Below are positions 24,032-36,856 of a stretch of 64,000 bases of DNA, one piece after another (within the stretch, counting starts at the first letter, position 1; the number at the start of each line of letters is the position of its first letter). Source of the stretch: Dentipellis sp. KUC8613. Taxonomy: Eukaryota; Basidiomycota; Agaricomycetes; Russulales; Hericiaceae. The stretch covers positions 2,691-66,690 of the forward strand of contig NSJX01000076.1 in the NCBI GenBank assembly GCA_002286715.1. The letters run 5' to 3'. The notes below the pieces were generated by a model, which was not told where the DNA came from, did no database searches, and saw only the letters and a program-made list of their open reading frames with translations. Position numbers and translations under genes: made by a program.

Positions 24032-26475
24032 ATGTTCTTGCTTACCGTGTACGCTGCTATCGCAGTGTGCAGCGCCCTTCTCGCGTGGAAGGTGCTGCGC
24101 CAGAGGATCCGCCAGGCTAATTTGCGGAAGATACCTGGGCCCCCCTCTGGGTCGTTCTTGAAAGGTAAGCCTGTTCTCGCGTCGGGTGCAGTGCTCTGTC
24201 TTCTGTCGTCTCACGGCTCTTCTAGGCAATCTTCCCCAGGTATACAGCCGAGAGCAGGGATGGGATTTCCATGCCGGGTTGTTAGAGAAGTTCGGGACGG
24301 TCGTGAAAATTCACGGATGGGTTGGAGTAAGTGCTATTTCCGTTCGACCCGCCGTATGCACCGTATCTCATTGGGTTGACAGGACACGCTGCTGTATATC
24401 ACCGACCCGAGGGCGCTCCACAACATTACCGTCAAGGACCAGTACATATTCGAAGAGACGTCGGGTTTCATTTCGTAAGTACCACGCCTGAAACAGCCGT
24501 CTGCGCAGATGTCAATTAAACTCAAATCTCGTGACAGTAACAATATGCTTAACTTTGGATCTGGATTATTGTCAACGCTCGGTTCGTTCGCCTCACCCGT
24601 AATAAATTGCTTGGTCTGACGAGATGGCGCGAAATTTGTAGGCGACCACCACCGTCAACAGCGCAAGCTGCTCAATCCCGTCTTCTCCATCAACCACATG
24701 CGGTACATGATCCCCATCTTCCAGAAAGTCTGCGGCGAGGTAAGTACATACTGCACACATGCCGCCTACTGCCACCCAAATTGACGCCCCGGGCACCAGC
24801 TGCGCGACCAGCTAGTCGAGAGGGTCAAAGGCGGTCCGCGCGAAGTGGAGATCGTGCACTGGATGACCGCGACGGCGCTCGAGCTCATCGGCCAAGCCGG
24901 CCTCGGATACTCGTTCGAATGCGTCAACGACACGTCCGGGAATGAGTTCGCGCTGGCCGTGAAGACGCTCCTGTGCGTACATCCCCGCATCCCCTTCCCA
25001 TTTCTCCCAAGTTGTTCTTCTTCCAGAGCGCGTTGCTCACTCGACCTCGGACCACCGCAGCCCGACGCAGTTCCCGTTCATGGTGTACCGCATGTTCCTG
25101 CCGTGGATCGTGCGCTTCGTGCCGCGCCCGATCCGGACGCTCGTCGCGCGCCACGGGCCCGTGCCGCGCCTGCGCGCGCTCGCGGCGATCGTGGACGTCA
25201 TGCAGCGCACGTCGACGGAGATCCTCGCGCAGAAGAAGATGGCGCTCATGAAGGGCGACGAGGCGGTCATGCTCCAGGTCGGCGAGGGGCGCGATATCAT
25301 GAGCGTGCTGCGTGAGTGGGCTCTTGTGTTCTTCGACTGGGTGAGAGGGCTGATGCCCCGTGTCGTGTAGTCAAGGCGAATATGGCTGCTGCTGAGGAGG
25401 ACCGGCTGTCGGAAGAAGAGCTGCTTGGACAGATGAGGTGCGTGTTCGCGTGATGTCACCGATCATCCTTCTCATCCAGATTCGGCAGCACCCTGCTCTT
25501 CGCAGCGATGGACACGACGTCATCCGCGCTCTCGCGCATCCTCTACCTCCTCGCGGAGCACCAAGACGTGCAGGACAAGCTCCGCGACGAGCTTATGAAG
25601 GCGCAAGAGGTAGCCGGAGGCGCGCTCGACTACGACGATTTGCACAACCTCCCATACTTGGACGCCGTGTGCCGCGAGACGCTGCGCCTGTGAGCCCCTC
25701 TCCGTCTGTCTGTCGCGAAAAGTCCCAGAATAACCCGCGTCTGCATACAGCTTCCCCCCGATCCCGCTTCTCAGCCGCACGTGAGTCCTTTCCCTCCCTC
25801 CACACATCCGCCCAGGCGCAGGTAGTGACCGACCGCCACCACAGCACGCGCGCGGACGTCGTCCTGCCCCTCGGCACGCCCATCACGGGCACGGACGGCT
25901 CGAAGATCACCGAGATCCCGATCGCGGAGAACACGGACGTGATCATCAGCATCCTCGGCGTGAACCGCAGCGTCGCGATCTGGGGCGCGGACGCGCTGGA
26001 GTGGAGGCCCACGCGCTGGCTCGCGCCGCTGCCGCAGAGCGTCGTGGACGCGCATGTGCCGGGGGTGTATTCGAATACGTGAGTGCTCCTCTTTTGGTGC
26101 TTGGGATTGGGGTTGGGTCCTGAGGAGAGATATACTAGGATGACGTTTTTGGGCGGAGGGAGAGCGTGCATGTGAGTCGTGTTCCGCTCGCTCGTGTCTT
26201 CGTCTTTTCTGGCTACTGACACAAATTGCTCTATACAGCGGCTTCAAGTTCTCGCAGCTAGAAATTAGTGCGTACCCCATCCGTTGCACAGTATCGATCA
26301 CTGACGCATCCCTACAGAGGTCCTACTCGCAACGCTCCTCCCCGTGCTCAAGTTCGAGCTCTCGGACACGAAGATCCAGTGGAAGCTCTCGTCGCTGCTG
26401 TACCCCTCCGTCGGGAACGGCGTCAAGCCGATGATGCCTGTGAAGATGTCACTGGTGTCGGAGGAAGCGGGCTAG
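24032..26475 (+). CDS. Cytochrome P450 monooxygenase, 14 exons (P450-2)
   Basis: Exons 24032-24164, 24226-24326, 24383-24474, 24538-24581, 24642-24739, 24800-24972, 25061-25311, 25371-25437, 25489-25689, 25751-25780, 25845-26078, 26139-26171, 26239-26267 and 26318-26475 give 547 aa. Every intron position and phase matches P450-1, and ten of fourteen exon lengths are identical or nearly so. It has an N-terminal anchor, I-helix AAMDTT (about 325-330), ETLR (383-386) and FLGGGRACIG with Cys485. Differences cluster in exon 6 and around VPRPIRTLV, where substrate contacts or membrane association may vary. Clearly a tandem duplicate kept intact; a microsomal monooxygenase of unknown substrate. Confidence 0.92.
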
Positions 26476-28118
26476 GTTTCGTGCTTTTGCATCTCTATCT
26501 GCTGTATATGTCCAGTGTTATGCATTGCGATGTTGTATTTACTGATCGTGTTCAATTTTTAATGACTTCTACTAACGATAAGCTCTTGTGTCACGGTATG
26601 CTTGGTGCCGTGACTGCTTCCTCGGCGTTCGCGGGCAGGATTGACATTGCGACATTCAAGTTGTACATATGTACGGCGAGCAACCCCGTCGATGCGGATA
26701 TATGCGTCTTCGAGCTCTGATATCCAAGGCTGCAGGCGACCAAATGGTCGCACACCCCCGCGCGCCGCGAGCGCAGCAGCAAGCACACACAAAAAGAAAA
26801 AGAAAGAGCAGAAGTGACGACGACAACAACCTCTTGCACTCGCACATTCACGATCGACTCCTTTCGCCTTCAAGTTCACAACCGACAACCCGCATCGCGA
26901 TCAAATTCCATATCGGTACCGCTCCATCGATAGCGTCTACTCACCGCACAGGCATTACGTCGCCGAAGATAGTCCCAGAGATTCTCTCGAGACCAGAGAG
27001 ATAGCTACAAGCCGGAATGCAAGAGCAAGAGCAAGAGCAAGATGCAGCGATGCAAAGCGTCGTCACAAGCGCCGGCGCCACGTGGCAGGATTTTCGCACG
27101 CTCCTGACTCCCAAGGACGAGCTGAAGTCGAACTAGATCCTCGTCCGACGCCTTGACTACCACATCCTTCGTTACCGAGAATTTAGGCTAAGATAATGTT
27201 TGTGTACATGAATCTCTGTGTCTCACAACCTCACTGACTATATTATTCAGAAAGAAACTCGGATTCAAGCAGACCAGAGCTCGCGGGCGAGTCCAAGTAC
27301 GGTCACTGATCAACGTAGCAACGCTGTTGAGTTCACGAAGGACCAGCTAGCGCTTGCATAATGAATCGGAGCAATTGCGGTACGGCTTTCGTTTCTCTGT
27401 GCTCAAGCGTTCGTCGTCTTCTTCCATATCTTGGAATGCATGTTGCCGTGTTCTCCCGGATCCACCCATTGGCCAAACGCTCGGCGCTACAGCCTCCGAT
27501 CCCCACCGTGCCTTCTTGATCAACCCCGCCTTCAGATGGCTTCCATTCCGCTGTCCCTACATATGCTTCAGCGAGCCAAACCTGCGGCGCTACAGCCTCC
27601 GATCTCCACCGCGCGCCATCTGGCCGGGATCGCATCCCGCATGCCCATCGTCGACGGCAGCTACGCCTCACGGACGAGTGTAGAGTGCGGCGGAGCAGCG
27701 CGCGGGAACGACGTGTCGCGAGTCGCAACAGCCTTGAAGTTGAAGGCCGTGTCCTTCCCCTTGACGTGGCGCCTATGTCTAGACACGAAGGCGGATCTAC
27801 GTCTTCCTCGACAGACTTCCTCGGCTGGGTTAGGGTTCTCGCAATAGGCTTCGGTAGGCCATGTATGTCGCGAGGGCCCACTGCGCGTGCCGCTCTGACA
27901 GGACCTGCGACGCGCGATGTGTAAGTAGCGTTTCAAGATAGCGCAGGATTCATCATCTCGAGGGCCGAGGCCGATTCCCGACCTGCTGCTGCTCCGCGTC
28001 CGAGTCCAAGTACTTATAACGTCCGCCCTCCCACTCGATCGGCTCCGCACAACTCGACACCCCTTCGCGATTCCTCTCACCCACGCTAGCTTGCATTCCA
28101 ATCTCAAAACGATTACCG
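26476..28118. other. No gene recognised; promoter of YCII gene at the right
   Basis: A short repeated phrase (gcgctacagcctccgatc) occurs at about 27482 and 27588. A telo-box-like GGGTTAGGGTT (27827-27837) and TATAA (28015-28019) precede the next gene. Confidence 0.35.
27827..28019 (+). promoter_or_regulatory. Telo-box-like motif and TATA box of YCII-1
   Basis: GGGTTAGGGTT at 27827-27837 and TATAA at 28015-28019, about 290 and 104 bp before the ATG. The other YCII genes have the same pair at similar spacing (58171-58180 with 57971-57976; 60131-60138 with 59921-59926). Confidence 0.45.
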
Positions 28119-28643
28119 ATGTCGACAAACACGGACCCAGCCGCCGACTCCCCGGACGCGCAGCTGCAGTACCACTTCGCCGTCTGGGCCCCCGACTACA
28201 CGGATGCCGACTGCCTCCGCCGCCGCCTCGAGCACCGAGCTGCCCATCTCGCCGCAATGCAGGCGCTCGTCAAGGCCGGCACCGCCGGTACGCTCTTTCC
28301 CGTTTCGTTCCCTTTCCCTCCGCGCGTCTCTCTCAGGTCTAGGCTCCTTGTGCTGACTGAGCGCCAGTCGCGGGCGGCTCGTTCGTCGACGAGGCGTCGC
28401 TCCCGGAGTCCGTGCCGCCGGTGGAGAAGAAGATGCAGGGATCGCTGATGGTGTTTAGGGCGCAGGGTGTTGAGGAGGTGAGGGGTATTGTTGAGGGCGA
28501 TGTGTATTGGATTGGAAATGTGGTACGTTCTGTTTTCCGGTTGTGTGTTTGTTGTGTTGCTGAAGGAGAGTTGGAATTAATATTGGTAGTGGGATAAGGA
28601 GAGGATGGAGATTCGTCCGTGGGTACCGGCGAAGCATTTTTGA
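28119..28643 (+). CDS. YCII-domain protein (YCII-1), 125 aa
   Basis: Exons 28119-28287, 28368-28522 and 28590-28643 join in frame. The product is a small ferredoxin-like-fold YCII protein: YHFAVWAPDYTDAD, then RLEHRAAHLAAMQAL, GGSFVDEASLPE, GSLMVFRA, EEVRGIVEGDVYW and the C-terminal MEIRPWVPAKHF. The conserved His (RxxHL) and the acidic residue after ...EGD match the YCII pattern of a putative active-site His-Asp pair. Biochemical roles in fungi are unknown; some bacterial relatives are fused to other enzymes or act in chlorinated aromatic degradation. Two paralogues with the same intron positions lie at 57435-57885 and 59379-59833. Decayed copies of its 3' end follow directly. Confidence 0.88.
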
Positions 28644-29990
28644 GTTCAGGTGTCGTGGCGATGTTGGTACTGGATGTCGGGTCCGGAATGCTCAATCTAT
28701 TGTCTGACAACTCTGGTGATCCCTTGCTTGTGCCGTTGTCGGAGTGGTGCTGTCGTCGGACACCGGAAGCGTTCTCACAAATCGCAGCAGTGGTCGCAGG
28801 TATGGACATTCTGTATTTCTTCTCGTTCGCTGTTTGCGGTGAGGGGCATTGTCGAGGCGGATGCGTATTGGGTTGGAAAGGTGGTAGTGTTGTGGGTCAG
28901 TACGCCATACGGACGGTTTCGTACTAGCGTACAACGTGTAGTTAGGATATGTACAGTTTCACGGACTTTTCCGTACCGCCCCTCTCGTACGCACCTCGTG
29001 TATACCGCCCACCTCAGCGTCTTTCTTCCCGCGCTGAGGTGAGCCAGTTCCCATTCTCGTATCCCGTTACCGTTTACTTACGAGCCCGTAGCGATACCGC
29101 GTATCTTTAGGTATATATTCAATCATAGCGTCTTTCTTCCCGCGCTGAGCGATACCGCGTATCTTTAGCCTGAAACAGGTAGGTTTCGAATTCGATCGCT
29201 TGTTGTGGTGCTGATGGTGAGTTGGAAATGTTGTGGGATGAAGAGAGAATGGAGATTCGGCCGTGACGCGTGAGTTCCGACGAAGCATTTTTGATTTCAG
29301 GTGTTGTGGCGGCGCCTTGTGGTTTCTCAGTACTGGATGTCGGGTCCGGAAAACTCAATCTAGTTCAATCTGCTGCCCGACGACTTTGGTGCTCCCTATC
29401 CTGAGGACCTGATCCGTTGTCAATCTGATGCTGTCGTCGGGACTCGGGGAACGTTTCCACGAAAGCGCGGCAGTGAAAACTCTGATACGGAGACTCAGAC
29501 CATTTTTCTTCCAGCTCGTTTGCAATTGGTATCCTCGTGCCCGTGACGACCGGGCCCGCAAAGCCAGGCAAAGGGCATAGTCGAAGCAGATGTGTATCAC
29601 GTCGAGAATGTGGTGCGTGTATATTGCTAACTGCGAGCGGTGCTTATTGTGGTGCGCGAGCTTACGGAGAATTGGTAGTGGGATAACTTGAAGGAGAGGA
29701 TGGAGATTCGGCCGTGGATCCTGGCGAAGCATTTTTGATTTTAGGTGGCGTGGTAGCGCCTTGTGATTTTTTGGGTATATACTGGTACTGGGCATCGGGT
29801 CTGTAATGCTCAGTCTATCGCCCGACGACTGTTGGTGGTTCTCTCTGCCTGTGCCTCTGGATCGGGTGCTGAGGAGCATTCCCACATCGCGCAGCGGCGC
29901 CGATGATACAGGGCACATTTTCCCTGCTCGTTCGTGGTTGGCATTGTGGCGGTCCCGATAACTGGCTGACCTACCCACGAAGCCGTCGCG
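28590..29990 (+). repeat. Decayed tandem repeats of the YCII-1 3' end
   Basis: The last exon (ending gaagcatttttga) recurs at about 29281-29292 and 29700-29738. Each copy is followed by the same 3' flank (a block around tactggatgtcgggtccgg, seen at 28669, 29331 and, diverged, 29785). Partial middle-exon pieces encoding IVEADAYW and IVEADVYH lie at about 28845-28885 and 29575-29615. No copy is intact. Unit spacing is about 650 and 445 bp. Confidence 0.65.
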
Positions 29991-32829
29991 GCCCGGCAAG
30001 CCCGCGCCTCCGAGTCGGATCCGCCGCATACAGGACACGCTTCCAAGACCACATCTGCGGCCCGGTCGCAACAAGTCGAATCTACGATCATTAGCCTCAG
30101 TCTGCCTTTTCTCTTTCATAAACTTACATGCTTCTCCGGAATATAGTATAGTGTAACGCACTGCTACGCCAATGCGAGATTGGCGGCCACCCCGGACTGA
30201 AATTACGAGCATCCGACTCCGAGTCGGGTTTCCGTCTTTGGCCTTTCATGTTTGTTCTTTGCACGAAACACGCTCTATCGCGATGCGCATACACTTACCT
30301 GCCGATTCGAATTCAGCTTTGAAGCGCGCGGCGCCTTTCTCTGCGAAAGAGGCCTTCGGTTGAAAGGGTATTTGCCTGTTTGCCAGTGGCATTGCGAAGC
30401 AGTCGATCGGTAGGCAAACACCTATTGATACCGTGACAGTTTTGTAGCGCGCAGCTTCTTTCTTGAGAACTTCAGATGGCACTCCCCGCGCCCAGCATCG
30501 TTTTCGAAGCCCGATTGCAACCGTTTGACGAGGGCGGCTTTGGTTGCCAGTGGCGCTTGAAAGGCGATTGTGCTGCCATATGTATATGCGGGTATGTTAG
30601 AACAAAGATCTCATTGTTTTGGTTGATCGCTATACTGTATACTGTGGAAGAGAGATACTGATTTGACGAGCATGCCACTTTCGTTGGCCGAAAGATGATA
30701 AACACTTACCAATAAGCGTTCATTCCGCATTCGTTTGGTGAATGGGACTTTGCCGGTGCTTAGCGCTCCAAAGACAATTGTGTCGGGTACCAAGGCAAAC
30801 AAGCGCTGCTTTCGTCCGCTGCCGTTTCGATCAATCACCATAATGACATCGTCGACCAAGGAACAAAGAAACTCACCACCAGAAATCGAAATCGAGTCGG
30901 AACGCCGCTCCCACCAACACGTCGCCCTTGCGAGATATAACCCCCCACTCGCGGCACTCCAACCCTCATCTCCATCTCCCACCTCCTCAGGCTCTCGCCC
31001 CAGCACGACCGCCTCACCATGATCCCCCTCTCCCACCCACCACCGCGCCACACCCCCACCCCTCCCTACGTTCCTATCCCGAGCTGCATACCCTCTACAG
31101 AGAGCAGAGAGCGGCAATACCGCCGGCGGCGGCTGTCAGTGGTCACCCAAAGCCCCCAGCCCACTCCGCAAACTGGAAGCGGAGCCGCCCCCGCGCGTCC
31201 GAGTGCAAAATGCAACAGTATACGCAGGCCGCATGCGTCCGGATCCGGTGAGGCCTGTCGTGGTCGTCTTTTTCCGAGTCGGGAGCATTACTGACTATTT
31301 TCTGTTTTCTGACACATCTCATGCTGGTGTGCGCCCATTCCCCAGGCACACCGACCGACCGACCTGCCTCCTCCAAAATCGCCGCGCATCAATCCACCCC
31401 GACCGTAGCCTCACGCACCCTTCGATCCCATCCACCAGGTCCAGGGCCAAACCCGAGAACCGAAAAGTGAGCCGCACGCCAGTGTTCAGGCTGATGCGTC
31501 TAGACCTGGACTGAGTCATGTTGCATCATGTTTGTTTGTAGAAGCACTCCTTGTGTAGCTGATAAGGCGGGAGAAAGGATATGGGGCAGGGGACTCCGCG
31601 CGGGGGAATGGGAACCTGGGGAGGGACTGATCAGGCGCGCGTGGACGTGTTTGCACTCGACGTAACTTCAGGCGCGCTCCGCTCTTCCGGCGATTACTAG
31701 GCTCGATTATCACGCGCAAGGGATCGACGCGACGCGACGCCTGCGGTGCGGAGCTGTCCGAGTCGTAGGGCCGTGTCCACTGGCACTCGCAATTGCCGGA
31801 TCTGACGAGTGACTCGCCGCAGATTCGGGTTGATCCACGTTCGCCCCATTTACCATCGTACGCGTGTGGCTTGGTGATAGGCTGTTGTATGGTTATCTGG
31901 CTGTTATAATCCATTCTTTCTTTATGTTGTATTGTGTTGTGTTATGAATAAGGTTTATGCTACTTACTTTCGTGTATGGAACTCGTACGATCTGTACAAT
32001 TGGTGATTTGTATTTCGTCTGGTTGGATGTACTCGAGTACTGTAAATAAATGTCGAGTTTCTGAGCATGGGAGTCCCGGGCCCGTCTCGTCTTCTTCGCA
32101 CGTGCGCCTGATGAACAGAGTCGCTCGCCAGTCGTGCGCTGCACGACGAATACGTCCTAAGATGACCGACAAACTCAAGTCTCCTGCCTGTCGCGGACTT
32201 CTAGACCAATCAGTCAGCCCCGCGACTCAGTGTTAATAGAAGCTGAGCCGAGATACAACCTCGAACGGGAAATGAATTCAAATGAGGGGAAGAGCGAACA
32301 GAAGGGAAAATTGGTGAGAGAGGCGGGGAGGTGCGTGATTGCGGCGAGGACAAAGGCTAAGCTGAGCTGCTGCCAGTCTACCGAACAGCCATAGGCAGTC
32401 AGTCTGCTTGAACAGAGCCGTGCACGCCTGCGATACGCAGAGAAATCCGATCTGCTCGCATGCCCGCATAGCCGTTGACTCGGAGGATCTGTGCAATTGA
32501 TATCCGGGTACAGGTATGCATCAACCGGCGGGACTTGGTCAGAGAGGCTTGCGGAATGGACGTACTCGTGTGGAGAGATGATATCGATCTCCGCGCCAAA
32601 CACGCTCTGGATCAGACGCACGATCGCCGTCCCGGGCGCGCTAGACTCTTGCATTGGATTTAGAAGAGACAGGTTTGAAGACCGTTCGTCGTTCAGGGCC
32701 GAGGCAGGCGCGACATGTCTGTGAGCATTTCGACGTTTGCAGACATCCTGTCGAGGCAGTGGTGCAAGCTGTAATATAGCATCGGAGTATTTCACTAGTC
32801 TATCTGTGGCGCTAAGTATAGTATGTACA
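29991..32829. other. Intergenic region, no intact gene
   Basis: Apart from the SYPELHT module, nothing conserved was recognised. The minus-strand frame at 32909-32214 is open but has no match and is better explained as intron/3' flank of the F-box gene. Confidence 0.3.
30928..31251 (+). other. SYPELHT-type 5' module, copy 2
   Basis: A TATA-like gatataac precedes a segment encoding SYPELHTLYREQR, matching the minus-strand module at 21523-21281 and that at 36019. I see no intact gene following it. Confidence 0.3.
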
Positions 32830-34556
32830 TCAAGGAAATTCGTCTCTAGACAAAATAAATCAGCAGCCGTAAATGTGCGAAAACGGGGCACATACCTGTA
32901 CCTCGGCAAGTAAAAGCTCGGATCGTGAAGCTTGACTGTAGGCCGTCCCGCATCATCTCGGCTGATGTACCACCTTATCCAGATGTGAGCTCCAAATATC
33001 CATGTCGTAAGGATATCGACTATCTGCAGGGCCGGACTGCATATCTGAGATATGAGAGCGGCATAGTGACCCAGCGAATCGATGAAATCTTGCTTGGTGA
33101 CGACTGGTGTTTCATACTGGTGTCCGGCGGGGAGCGGGGAGCGGTAGTCGTCGTCGGGTAAATTGAGATATATGCGAAGGTGGCGGAGAGTGCGGATGGT
33201 CGATAGATTTTGGGCGATAGATTTCTACGGAGGTCCCGTTGTTAGCGATCACACTGCGTGATACGGTGGCTCGTACCAATGAGCGTTCAATATCTACACC
33301 TGTCTCTCCTTCGGAACGATACCGATGAAGTTCGAGAACATGCAAACTTGGGAAGATGGCGGCAATGCGGCATGAAAGATCAATATCCTGGCTATCCGCT
33401 TGAAAAGCGAGTTCTAGGTGCTGTAACGAAGTGAAAGTTCCCTGCAATCGGCTGAGAATGCCGACAAGAGCTGCTGCGGTCACGAGTGTAGGCCTTGGAT
33501 AATGGTTGACGATTGATAAGCGCCCGCCTTTGAAATGATAGTAGCGGGGTCGATCGACGAGCCGTAGACTTTGCAAAGTAGAAGGAAGATGGGCGTAAAA
33601 AAGATCACTCGCATCAGGATAAGGGATATACACTCTTTGCAGGTGCTCCAGCGATGGCGCGAAAGTAAGATCAGAAGTCCAGATGAGAGTTTGAGTCGAT
33701 GGACCGATGTGCAGAAATTGAAGGTCCAGGACGCGAAGGCGAGGCATGCGCGCGCACAGGCGAGCAAAAATAGCGCGATCATTACTGATGTATTCTCCGC
33801 TATAGAGTTTGAGTTCTCGCAAGCAGGGCCAGTTCATCGTGGCCATATCCTGTAATGGCGCTATTGCGATGGGAAGGTGAAGGACCTCCAGTTTCTCGTG
33901 CAGAGATAGTACGACGGTATTCATATAACACCGTCTATTACGAGGCCCCGGTGGGTCAAATGAATACCAATCAAGATCCGGGGGGTCATCGATTGTGTAG
34001 ATGAATTCGGTGAAGGGAAGATTGGCAAGGGATGTATACTCGGGAATAGAGATGTCCTCGTGCTGCGAGCCTGCGAAGTCTTGAATCTCCAACGCACGGA
34101 CATTTGGTGCTGCGATTACCAGCTGCAGATCGTACCAATGAACTCCCCCTGGGATGTAACAGAACTGCACTTTGCGTAATGCCACAAGATGGGGGATAAT
34201 ATCCGGCAAATGGCCTGCGCCGTCGTATTGAAAATAAGACTTGAAGGAGCCGGAAAACACCATTTCTCTGATACATGATAATTGTTAGTAGTCAATCCCA
34301 GTACAATCAGTGTGCCTGCACACCTGATGTATGGCCAGGAAGCAGGCGGGGGGTCCGATTCTAGGAGCCTGCCTCGGTGGATGCTGGCCTTCTCGAACAG
34401 CGTGGGAAGACAAAGGGAGCGCAGACGCTTCGACACTAAGCTCAATCGTCTCAGATCCCAGAAATTGGCTTTTCCCAAGAGAGATACGACAAGGAGAAGC
34501 ACATCGTCGTTCATCTTCTCTAGCCTAACAGGTCGGGCGGATTTCAGCTTTCCCAT
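32830..34556 (-). CDS. F-box/LRR-like protein (copy C), 522 aa
   Basis: Exons 34556-34324, 34267-33277, 33224-32896 and a short last exon 32845-32830 join in frame. The N terminus carries an F-box (EKMNDDVLLLVVSLL...LSLVSKRLRSLCLPTLFE). The long second exon has irregular leucine-rich segments such as LRKVQF, VLHLPIAIAPL, LRELKL, RLRVLDL, LQSLRLVDR and LEHLELAF-like. The C-terminal part contains VDILTTWIFG and SRDDAGRP. The first three exons and their phases match the split gene at 10675-13216, which supports the model. Expected role: substrate recognition in an SCF ubiquitin ligase through Skp1. The last exon is less certain (donor at 32895, acceptor before 32845). Confidence 0.78.
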
Positions 34557-36000
34557 CGCAAAACGAATGACGCGCGCGCTTACATCGATGAACTATCACA
34601 AGAAACGGTATACATCTCCGTACAGCTGGTGACGTGATATATAAGTGACGGAGGGTGACGTTCGAAAGGTTTCCTGGCAAACAAGACACTTACTGAAGTC
34701 TATGTTGCAGTTGCGTGTCACAAGTCGGACGTGTCGCCGAGGCGGCCTACCAAGACCAGTGGATTTGGGTTAGGGTTCTACCAACAGAGCCTCCGAGTCC
34801 TCTTCTTCCTCCGCTGCTCTGACACGATATATAACAGGCTTACGCGCATCGCACACACATCGCACAACTTGTACTTGATGCAACGAAACGTTCTCTCAGA
34901 GGCCGAAGCGCAAAACTCGTGATCTCAAGGCCGGCCACAGAGCTGCTGCTGCCCCCACCGCGCGCCCTGGTCTCTCGCTTTTCACACAGGCTACTCTGCT
35001 TACTGACTCTCAGCAATATCACAAGAAGTTATCATCGGGTCGATAATCATTAGCACGCAATCCAACTTCTCTCGTGACTGATGACTTCAGAGAAACAAGC
35101 AACATTGGACGGCCTACCTCGCCACGATCTAGGCACTCGTCAAGGTTGATGCTACCGGTAGCTCCCTTTCCGGTCCGCTCCTTCATCAATGTGCCTTCGC
35201 CCGGGATGATGGTGAAGAAGACGGAGAACTCCCGGGAGTGCTCTCGTGGCGGCGAGGAACATCGTCGATGCGATGCGGGATGGTTGCGTTGTGGTATGTT
35301 TCGTTCGTTCGTGCTTTGGTTATCGTGGCGCTTATCGTGACAGACTAGTAGTTCAAAGAGTGCTAGGATATAAGCTTTGGCTTCCAGAAAAGCTCTTTTG
35401 ATAGCAATGGCGGCTTTGCCTTTGTCTTGTGGATTGGTAGTATTGAATAGCGATTATGTTCCACAATATTCAATCGATGCCAAGACAACATTTCAGCTCT
35501 TTATTACGCTTCAATCCTGCGGCTTTGCCATACTCGTGCCCGAGGTTTGTTTTTGCTATTTTCGAGTCTGTGCCTGCCGTATGTCGGACACACTTTGAAG
35601 TTTGAAGATGCGAGTGCAATCTCTCGTCGCAGCTGTCGATGCGTATAAGATCACCAACGTCCTTTTGATATCCTTTTACTCTTTATTCAGAGCATGCCAA
35701 TTGCCCGTATATGCTGATACACTCTTGCAGCGACGCCTTTCTCTACCAAAGAGGACTTCAGGTGGCGCTCGCCGTCTGGCCGTGGCATCCACCAGCCAAT
35801 CATTTCGCAAACGGGATTCTGGTTTGCAAGTATTTCAAAGATGCTTCTATCTGGTGTGCGCACAGCTCTAGTCGAAGATGTCAAAGGGACGATGAGCTGT
35901 CTTTAGCCAAGACTCAAGCGCCACTGCCCAGATCTCTCCTGTATAAAAGCCTCGCTCAGAGGCCTCCAGTCCCATCCCCCAAGCGAACACATTATCTCTC
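34557..36000. other. Intergenic; possible degenerate YCII copy
   Basis: GGGTTAGGGTT (34767-34777) and a TATA stretch (gatatataac, about 34828) resemble the YCII promoters. A segment near 35130-35290 resembles the YCII exon1/intron1/exon2 junction (CTCGTCAAGG...ACCGGTAG, then GTGAAGAAGA), but no open frame survives. Weak evidence. Confidence 0.25.
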
Positions 36001-36018
36001 ACTCGCTCCAGGGCAACC

Positions 36019-36812
36019 ATGATTCTTCATCCTCTTCGCACACATCCCATCATCTCTCTCCGTTTCTATCCCGAGCTGCACACCACTTACCCGGCCCTCC
36101 GCGGTCCGGCGAAGACGACACGTCCAGATTACGGCGGAGCCGCGAACGCGCAGAGAAAGCACTGGCAATCGCAATTACAGGCGCAGGACCTTGGCGACCA
36201 ACAGCTAGCTGCGGGACTGTCTGCGCAGCGCGCTCTCATCCACCCGTCAATAAAGCGACCAAAATAGTAAGGATATTCTGCTCTTGGAGTAATGCTCTTC
36301 GGCAGCTCACCCAGTCCGATGTACAAATCTAGTCTGCTCTTCGGCGCACCGTTTGGCGCGCCGGTGAGGGATGAGCTACCTGGAGCGCCACTCCGTCCTT
36401 TCATCAGCCAGGGACTTCCGAGCGCTTTCGCGATACTGACACCTGGCCCATTGTAAGCGCAGGCCTGCTCTCTCTCCTTCACCGCTCACGTCGCGTGTTC
36501 CAGACATGCTCCGAGTCCCGTTCCCGAAACAGTCGGGCGTGCACCATCATTGGGGCCACAGCGCACCGGCACCCGGAGCCGAGGGCGGTCAGTGGTCCAG
36601 TCATGTTGTTGCATTCTCGCCGGCAGCTCATTGTCCTGCATTACAGAATACTGAGGAAACCCATCCGGGTCTCCTCGCACCCCTTGTATCCCGTTTCTGG
36701 AGAATTTCCATACAACACTACAGAATGGGAATGTCCCTTCCCCGGCTGCGACCAAGTGCACCCCGATGCGTCCACTCAACCCCTTGTCCAGGCCCACAAA
36801 ATCCCAAGCTGT
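36019..36812 (+). pseudogene. Zinc-finger family member E, 3'-truncated
   Basis: A possible first exon (ATG 36019, containing RFYPELHTTY) is followed by a Pro-rich exon (about 36277-36452, SALGVMLFGSSPSPMY), then an exon with GRAPSLGPQRT, then one with EWECPFPGCDQVHPDAS. The same blocks, in the same order and phases, occur in the gene at 49592-50514 (-), e.g. SALEIELLGTSPNPMY and GRAPSSGPQRS. The sequence breaks off after the first Cys pair and joins the start of member A at about 36840, so fingers 1-3 are missing. Confidence 0.6.
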
Positions 36813-36856
36813 AAGTACCATCTCAATGCGTCCTATGCTCTCCAAGCGACCAGTAC

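Noticed and set aside
32214..32909. Minus-strand 231-codon frame as extension of the F-box gene
   Set aside because: No family similarity beyond the first few residues; a good donor at 32895 and acceptor at 32846 give a short last exon instead.
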